A DNA stretch of 64,000 bases from Yersinia aleksiciae (GTDB lineage Bacteria > Pseudomonadota > Gammaproteobacteria > Enterobacterales > Enterobacteriaceae): contig NZ_CP011975.1 in the NCBI RefSeq assembly GCF_001047675.1, positions 1,714,073-1,778,072 on the forward strand. Direction: 5' to 3'. This document shows positions 59,691 through 64,000 of this stretch, in pieces (positions within the stretch are counted from its first letter, which is position 1; the number at the start of each line of letters is the position of its first letter). A program made the translations under genes and the position numbers. A model generated the notes under the pieces. It was given only the letters and a program-made list of their open reading frames with translations. It made no database searches and was not told where the DNA came from.

Positions 59691-61548
59691 ATTCCGGTAT
59701 AGTGGCGCTTGCCCCTATTTTGCGGTTGATTTCATCCAGTAACCGCTTATTAGCCTGTAGAAGCCATGTGTGTTTTTTATCCTCATCGATAGTCTTATTT
59801 TGTTCGATTCGATTTAGAATAGTCTTAAACACCGTTAACATATCTTGGCTTTCACTCATTCGCTGCGCATCAAAACACTTCATATATTTATCTAAAAATA
59901 ATGATTTCATTACATGGACTTTACTTAATAAACCCATAGCCTTAGCTCTAAATTCCTCCGAGTTATGAAGTGATAGGTTAAGCGAACTTTTTATTTCTTC
60001 GGTTAATGTCTTGTTAGCAGCAGAATACTCATTAAGTAAGTCTCTTGGAATAAATAAATTAGGATTGAAACCATAAAGTTCATCGCTAAATTTTGATATA
60101 TCTTGATTTCCTTTGTTAATTAAATTATTCCCTTGATATTCTAATAAGAATTCTTCAATTTTATTAATTGAAATTAATTTTGAATTCTCCTCATCATTAG
60201 AAGCAAAATTATACAGGTTATTAAATGCAGCATTCATGGCGTTTTGTCGTTCAAGATCATCTAACGCCTGTACATCAACGATATTTTTGGTGTGAACTTT
60301 GGGAGTCTTTACGTTTAGATATTCAGCGCAGTACTTAACGAATTCTGTCATAGTAGATACGGTTGAATTAACATCGATTAGCCCTAGTCTGTCTTGCCAA
60401 TCTTTTATTTTCTTCTCAGTAATTCTAATAGCACGTTCAGCATAAGTAATGGTTTGTTCTGGGTTATGCGGATCATGATAATTTTCAGTGCTTATGTTAT
60501 TTTTAAAAAACATTATATTATTCTTTATTTCTAAAACTTCAAGATTGAAATCATTACGACTTAACTTATTATCTTTAATATTATTAATCGCATCTAGGGC
60601 TTTAGAAATATAATACTTACACTTTTTTGACTGAATATCGATATCTATCGCCCTAACTATATCATTAAATTGAATCAACTCCTTTAATTCCACTATTATT
60701 TTAGCAACTTCATCAATTAACCTTGGCGTGGCTGGTGATTGATCATCATCTAAATATGCTAATTTTTCGTCAAGAGATCTTAATTCACGGGTTATTTTTT
60801 TATATGGTGAACTAGTGTATGTATTTTCAATAGCGATTCTTTCGGAAAGACTATTTTGTATGATTATGTTCTCTCCTGACTTGAGAGGTATTTCCAAGTA
60901 AGGAAGGCCATTATTGATTAGAACTACCCTTTCGACCACACAATCCTTACTATCAATATCGTAAATTAAGTTAACGCATTTTTTTTCACTTGATAATTCA
61001 TTAACTCCTCTATTCAACGCATTCTTAATGAAGTTCTCTCTTTTGCTGTTGCTATTTTCTTTCCCTTCAGTTTCATTGACTTCATCTGCATTGATAATGT
61101 CACTATTTCCAGTATGGAATATAATCACATTTGACTTTAGTTTTTTTATTATCTCTTTATCTGAGTCCGTTAACCAACAGTGATTGGGGCTTATTTCTAT
61201 AGACTTTTCATTGTATTGTATCACTATACTCTTTAGTTTACTCTCACTACCCTCATAATGAATAGAATAAAAAACCTTCTCTTTTATCTCATCTGGAAGT
61301 ATTTTTTCGAATACAGTCAATATTTCAATTGGGTTGTTTGTTAAATAATTTTCATGCATAAAATAATTTAAATTAACTAGTGCACTTCTTTTCATTTCAC
61401 AGCAGAATATCATTCTTAAAAAATCAGCAATAGCTTCGTAAGGTGTTAATTTCGGTTTAAATTCCTCAGGTTTTGCCTGAAGAGAACAGAAATCACTTTC
61501 ACTTAATTGATGATTGGCAAAATACCCTGCCGTAGTAATATCACCCAT
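59689..61548 (-). CDS. AT-rich hypothetical protein, candidate type III effector-like
   Basis: This is a 619-residue protein with no function I can name. The gene is visibly AT-rich (roughly one third G+C by eye), unlike its neighbours malT and glpE, and it breaks an otherwise conserved gene order, so it is probably acquired. There is no Sec signal or membrane segment. Residues 37-44 (YEAIADFL), with the cysteine-bearing helix after them, resemble the WEKMKEFFCSTH-type translocation region of SPI-2 effectors such as SspH2. The segment after that, including IHYEGSESKLKSIVIQYNE, has the same order of helices and strands. The rest is Lys/Glu/Asn-rich and probably largely helical or coiled coil. 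I chose ATG 61548 because GGGGG precedes it; ATG 61563 is possible. Confidence 0.6.
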   Translation of the reverse strand: MGDITTAGYFANHQLSESDFCSLQAKPEEFKPKLTPYEAIADFLRMIFCCEMKRSALVNLNYFMHENYLTNNPIEILTVFEKILPDEIKEKVFYSIHYEGSESKLKSIVIQYNEKSIEISPNHCWLTDSDKEIIKKLKSNVIIFHTGNSDIINADEVNETEGKENSNSKRENFIKNALNRGVNELSSEKKCVNLIYDIDSKDCVVERVVLINNGLPYLEIPLKSGENIIIQNSLSERIAIENTYTSSPYKKITRELRSLDEKLAYLDDDQSPATPRLIDEVAKIIVELKELIQFNDIVRAIDIDIQSKKCKYYISKALDAINNIKDNKLSRNDFNLEVLEIKNNIMFFKNNISTENYHDPHNPEQTITYAERAIRITEKKIKDWQDRLGLIDVNSTVSTMTEFVKYCAEYLNVKTPKVHTKNIVDVQALDDLERQNAMNAAFNNLYNFASNDEENSKLISINKIEEFLLEYQGNNLINKGNQDISKFSDELYGFNPNLFIPRDLLNEYSAANKTLTEEIKSSLNLSLHNSEEFRAKAMGLLSKVHVMKSLFLDKYMKCFDAQRMSESQDMLTVFKTILNRIEQNKTIDEDKKHTWLLQANKRLLDEINRKIGASATIPE

Positions 61549-61736
61549 TAGAAATACCCCCATACATTTTTATATGATTTTATGCTTTGCCATAGAAAAT
61601 TCTTTTATATAACACCTTATTTTACCTTTTTTAGATAATGGCTATACCCATACATAAGTTGTTGGTTTTTGTCCGTCAAAAATCGCTTACAATAGCGCAT
61701 TAAAATCATTTATCTGCATCAGGGTTTAATGGCGAT

Positions 61737-62063
61737 ATGGAACAGTTTGAAACCATCAGTGTTGAGCAAGCGTATACCCGCTTGAAAGAGAATAGCGCGG
61801 TATTAGTCGATATTCGCGACCCACAAAGTTACGAGGCAGGTCATGTACCAACTGCATTCCACCTGACCAATAGCAGCCTGCATACTTTTATGCAGCAAAC
61901 CGATTTTGAACAACCCGTGATGGTGATGTGCTATCACGGCAACAGCAGCAAAGGTGCTGCACAGTATTTGCTCCAACAAGGTTTTGAAGCGGTTTACAGC
62001 ATTGACGGTGGTTTTGAAGCTTGGGCCAGAAGCTACCCACAAGATGTGGTGTCTGCCAGTTAG
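61737..62063 (+). CDS. glpE: GlpE, thiosulfate sulfurtransferase
   Basis: This 108-residue single-domain rhodanese transfers sulfane sulfur, for example from thiosulfate to cyanide or thioredoxin. The active-site loop is CYHGNS with Cys65. Length equals that of E. coli GlpE. It is the first gene of glpEGR. Its connection with glycerol phosphate metabolism is by position only. Confidence 0.96.
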   Translation: MEQFETISVEQAYTRLKENSAVLVDIRDPQSYEAGHVPTAFHLTNSSLHTFMQQTDFEQPVMVMCYHGNSSKGAAQYLLQQGFEAVYSIDGGFEAWARSYPQDVVSAS

Positions 62064-62137
62064 CCAATTCTCACCCGACTGTGATATTTTTAATCGCATT
62101 TATAAGATTTATAACCTCACATTAGAATGAAAAAAAT

Positions 62138-62974
62138 ATGATTCGTGTGATAGCAATATCTAATCAACGTCTGGCGCAGGCCTTTGTTGATTACATGGCC
62201 ACCCGTAATGTGGCACTGGAAGTGCGACCAGATACTCAGGGTGCTGAGATCTGGCTCGCCGATGATGAGCAATTACCTCTGGTGCAGCATGAGTTGGAGC
62301 AATTTTTGCTTGATCCACTGAATCCACGTTATCAAGCGGCCAGCTGGCAATCGGGTAATTTACACTCTAACTTGTCCTATCAGCGCTTCTCCTACCTCCA
62401 GACTCTGCGCAGTCAGGCTGGGCCACTGACCCTGAGTATGATGGTGCTATGCATCACCATCTATATACTGATGCAGATCTTCGGCGATAACGCCGTGATG
62501 TCTTGGCTTGCCTGGCCTCGCGATAGCAGCCAATATCTGCAAATCTGGCGTTGGGTTAGCCCTGCCTTCCTCCACTTTTCACTGCTGCATATCCTGTTTA
62601 ACCTGATGTGGTGGTGGTATCTGGGTGGGCAGATGGAAAAACGACTTGGCACCGGCAAATTGCTGGTATTAACTATCGTTTCCGCTTTGTTCAGTGGTTG
62701 GGGGCAGTCGCTGTTTAGCGGCGCGAACTTTGGGGGGCTTTCTGGTGTGGTCTATGCCTTAATGGGCTATGTTTGGCTGACTGGCGAACGCGCACCCGAG
62801 CGTGGTATCTCGCTACCCCGCGGTTTGATGGCTTTTTCTGTTCTCTGGCTGGTTGCCGGATATTTCGATATGTTAGGTTTATCGATTGCCAACGCCGCTC
62901 ATGTCTCAGGTTTGATTATTGGGCTATTAATGGCATTCTGGGATACGCGCAGCAGCGTAAGAACCGCACAATAA
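62138..62974 (+). CDS. glpG: GlpG, rhomboid intramembrane serine protease
   Basis: This is a 278-residue inner-membrane rhomboid protease that cleaves membrane-embedded segments of substrates. It has a cytoplasmic N-terminal domain and six membrane helices, with the catalytic dyad Ser202 in [13 protein letters not shown] and His255 in NAAHVSGLI. The [18 protein letters not shown] loop region is also present. Confidence 0.97.
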   Translation: MIRVIAISNQRLAQAFVDYMATRNVALEVRPDTQGAEIWLADDEQLPLVQHELEQFLLDPLNPRYQAASWQSGNLHSNLSYQRFSYLQTLRSQAGPLTLSMMVLCITIYILMQIFGDNAVMSWLAWPRDSSQYLQIWRWVSPAFLHFSLLHILFNLMWWWYLGGQMEKRLGTGKLLVLTIVSALFSGWGQSLFSGANFGGLSGVVYALMGYVWLTGERAPERGISLPRGLMAFSVLWLVAGYFDMLGLSIANAAHVSGLIIGLLMAFWDTRSSVRTAQ

Positions 62975-63009
62975 CTGCCTGGAATAACCAGGCGCATTAG
63001 GGGATTATC

Positions 63010-63768
63010 GTGAAGCAAACGCAGCGGCATGATGCGATTATTGAATTGGTACGCCAACAAGGTTACGTCAGTACTGAAGAGTTAGTGGAGCATTTTACCG
63101 TTAGCCCGCAAACCATCCGCCGCGACTTGAATGATTTGGCGGATCAAAACAAGATTCATCGTCATCATGGTGGTGCGGCGTTACCGTCCAGTTCGGTTAA
63201 CGCAGCGTATAACGATCGCAAAGTGATGTGGTCGGAAGAGAAAGCCCGTATTGCGCAACGTGTTGCCAGCCAGATCCCCGATGGGGCGACACTCTTTATC
63301 GATATCGGCACCACGCCAGAAGCGGTTGCTCACGCCCTGATGAACCATAAAGGTCTGCGGGTGGTGACCAACAATCTTAATGTGGCAACCTTGCTGACAG
63401 CCAAAGAGGATTTCCGCCTGATTTTGGCTGGCGGTGAAGTCCGCACCCGCGACGGTGGGATTATTGGCGAAGCCACGCTGGATTTCATTTCTCAGTTCCG
63501 CCTTGATTACGGCATCCTCGGTATCAGCGGCATCGATATGGACGGCTCGCTGTTGGAGTTTGACTACCATGAAGTGCGCACTAAGCGGGCGATTATCGAA
63601 AACTCCCGTTGCGTGATGTTGGTGACCGACCACTCCAAGTTTGGCCGTAATGCGATGGTGAACTTGGGGAATATGAATTTGATTGATTATCTGTTTACCG
63701 ATCAGATGCCCCCCGCCAGCGTGATGAAGATTATCGAGCAGCATGAGGTTCAATTGGAGTTGTGTTGA
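63010..63768 (+). CDS. glpR: GlpR, DeoR-family repressor of the glp regulon
   Basis: This 252-residue repressor is relieved by glycerol 3-phosphate. It has the DeoR-family helix-turn-helix (VSTEELVEHFTVSPQTIRRD, followed by HRHHGGA) and the effector/sugar-phosphate domain with FIDIGTTPEAVAHAL. The start codon is GTG at 63010. It is the last gene of glpEGR, 35 bases after glpG. Confidence 0.97.
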   Translation: MKQTQRHDAIIELVRQQGYVSTEELVEHFTVSPQTIRRDLNDLADQNKIHRHHGGAALPSSSVNAAYNDRKVMWSEEKARIAQRVASQIPDGATLFIDIGTTPEAVAHALMNHKGLRVVTNNLNVATLLTAKEDFRLILAGGEVRTRDGGIIGEATLDFISQFRLDYGILGISGIDMDGSLLEFDYHEVRTKRAIIENSRCVMLVTDHSKFGRNAMVNLGNMNLIDYLFTDQMPPASVMKIIEQHEVQLELC

Positions 63769-63780
63769 GGGTGGAGTTTT

Positions 63781-63818
63781 AATTTCAATTTCAATTTCAA
63801 TTTCAATTTCAATTTCAA
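63781..63818. repeat. Hexanucleotide tandem repeat (AATTTC)6
   Basis: Six perfect copies of AATTTC (63781-63816) plus AA follow 12 bases after the glpR stop codon. Such short simple repeats are prone to slippage. It is not within a gene, so phase variation of a protein is not indicated. Confidence 0.93.
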
Positions 63819-63916
63819 AATAAGATCGGATCTGGTTTCGGTTGATAGGCGTTCTGCGGTCACTTTGACCTCGTGGCCTCAACCGAGTCGGGCCGCAGGG
63901 CGGCGGCCCAACACCC

Positions 63917-63954
63917 GCGCCTTGCGCGAAATATTGTGGCTGCGCCATTCCCTC
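63917..63954. repeat. 38-bp dispersed repeat, inverted copy of 51951-51988
   Basis: The segment starts GCGCCTTGCGCGAAATATTG and ends GCGCCATTCCCTC. It is the exact reverse complement of 51951-51988, almost 12 kb away. Confidence 0.85.
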
Positions 63955-64000
63955 CGGCAGCTTGCCGGCTAATCGAACCGGAGCTGACTCGCTCCCAGCT

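Larger units (their letters stand above)
63769..64000. other. Downstream region of glpR, repeat-rich
   Basis: No gene is supported in these 232 bases up to the window edge. They hold the hexanucleotide tract at 63781-63818, a GC-rich segment with CTGCGG...CCGCAG arms, and the 38-bp repeat copy at 63917-63954. Confidence 0.5.

Noticed and set aside
63181-63948. 255-codon minus-strand frame with an EIEIEIEIEI stretch
   Set aside because: It is antisense to most of glpR and runs through the hexanucleotide tract and repeat sequence; no family resemblance and no ribosome binding site.

Overview
The window reads as chromosome of an enteric gammaproteobacterium of the Yersinia group (Yersiniaceae). 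The gene orders ppiA-tsgA-nirBDC-cysG, aroK-aroB-damX-dam-rpe-gph-trpS, hofMNOPQ/mrcA, nudE/igaA-yrfG-hslR-hslO, pckA/envZ-ompR/greB-tex-feoABC, bioH/gntX-nfuA, malQP/malT and glpEGR are those of the Enterobacterales core. An ERIC element, shortened ERIC-like palindromes and other dispersed intergenic repeats fit Yersinia best. The species cannot be fixed from the sequence alone. No tRNA, rRNA, CRISPR array, transposase or phage gene was seen.

Layout. 1-1 kb: the 5' part of yjgR and ppiA. 1.3-3.7 kb: a GH4 6-phospho-beta-glucosidase with a perfect palindromic operator, followed by a LacI-type regulator. 3.8-6.5 kb: a TonB-dependent copper receptor with a His/Met-rich DUF2946 protein. 6.8-15 kb: nitrite assimilation and siroheme (tsgA, nirBDC, cysG), with a cytosine deaminase gene inserted. 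15-21.5 kb: the aroK-to-trpS cluster. 21.8-28.2 kb: the hofMNOPQ pilus/DNA-uptake-like genes divergent from mrcA. 28.2-33.6 kb: nudE, igaA, yrfG, hslR, hslO. 33.8-38.4 kb: pckA, envZ-ompR, greB.

38.6-42.9 kb is the most interesting part. It is a compact block inserted between greB and tex that I do not recognise as a described system. It holds a candidate 22-residue peptide gene with a good ribosome binding site, then a strong stem-loop, then two proteins that pair a PqqD-like winged-helix N-terminus with a heme-oxygenase-fold (PqqC/TenA/HDO-like) metal-binding C-terminus. A third, divergent helical protein and an MFS exporter complete it. The layout suggests a peptide-derived (RiPP-like, PQQ-reminiscent) small-molecule pathway without a radical-SAM enzyme.

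43-64 kb: tex, feoABC behind a candidate Fur box, a DUF1471 periplasmic protein, bioH, gntX, nfuA, malQ-malP divergent from malT, then an isolated AT-rich 619-codon gene, then glpE, glpG, glpR. The N-terminus of the AT-rich gene product resembles the translocation region of SPI-2-type type III effectors. Several repeats stand out: a four-copy 18-bp tandem repeat before hslR, a hexanucleotide tract after glpR, a roughly 145-bp family with a covarying GTAA hairpin (two copies), and a 38-bp inverted identity between 51.95 and 63.9 kb.
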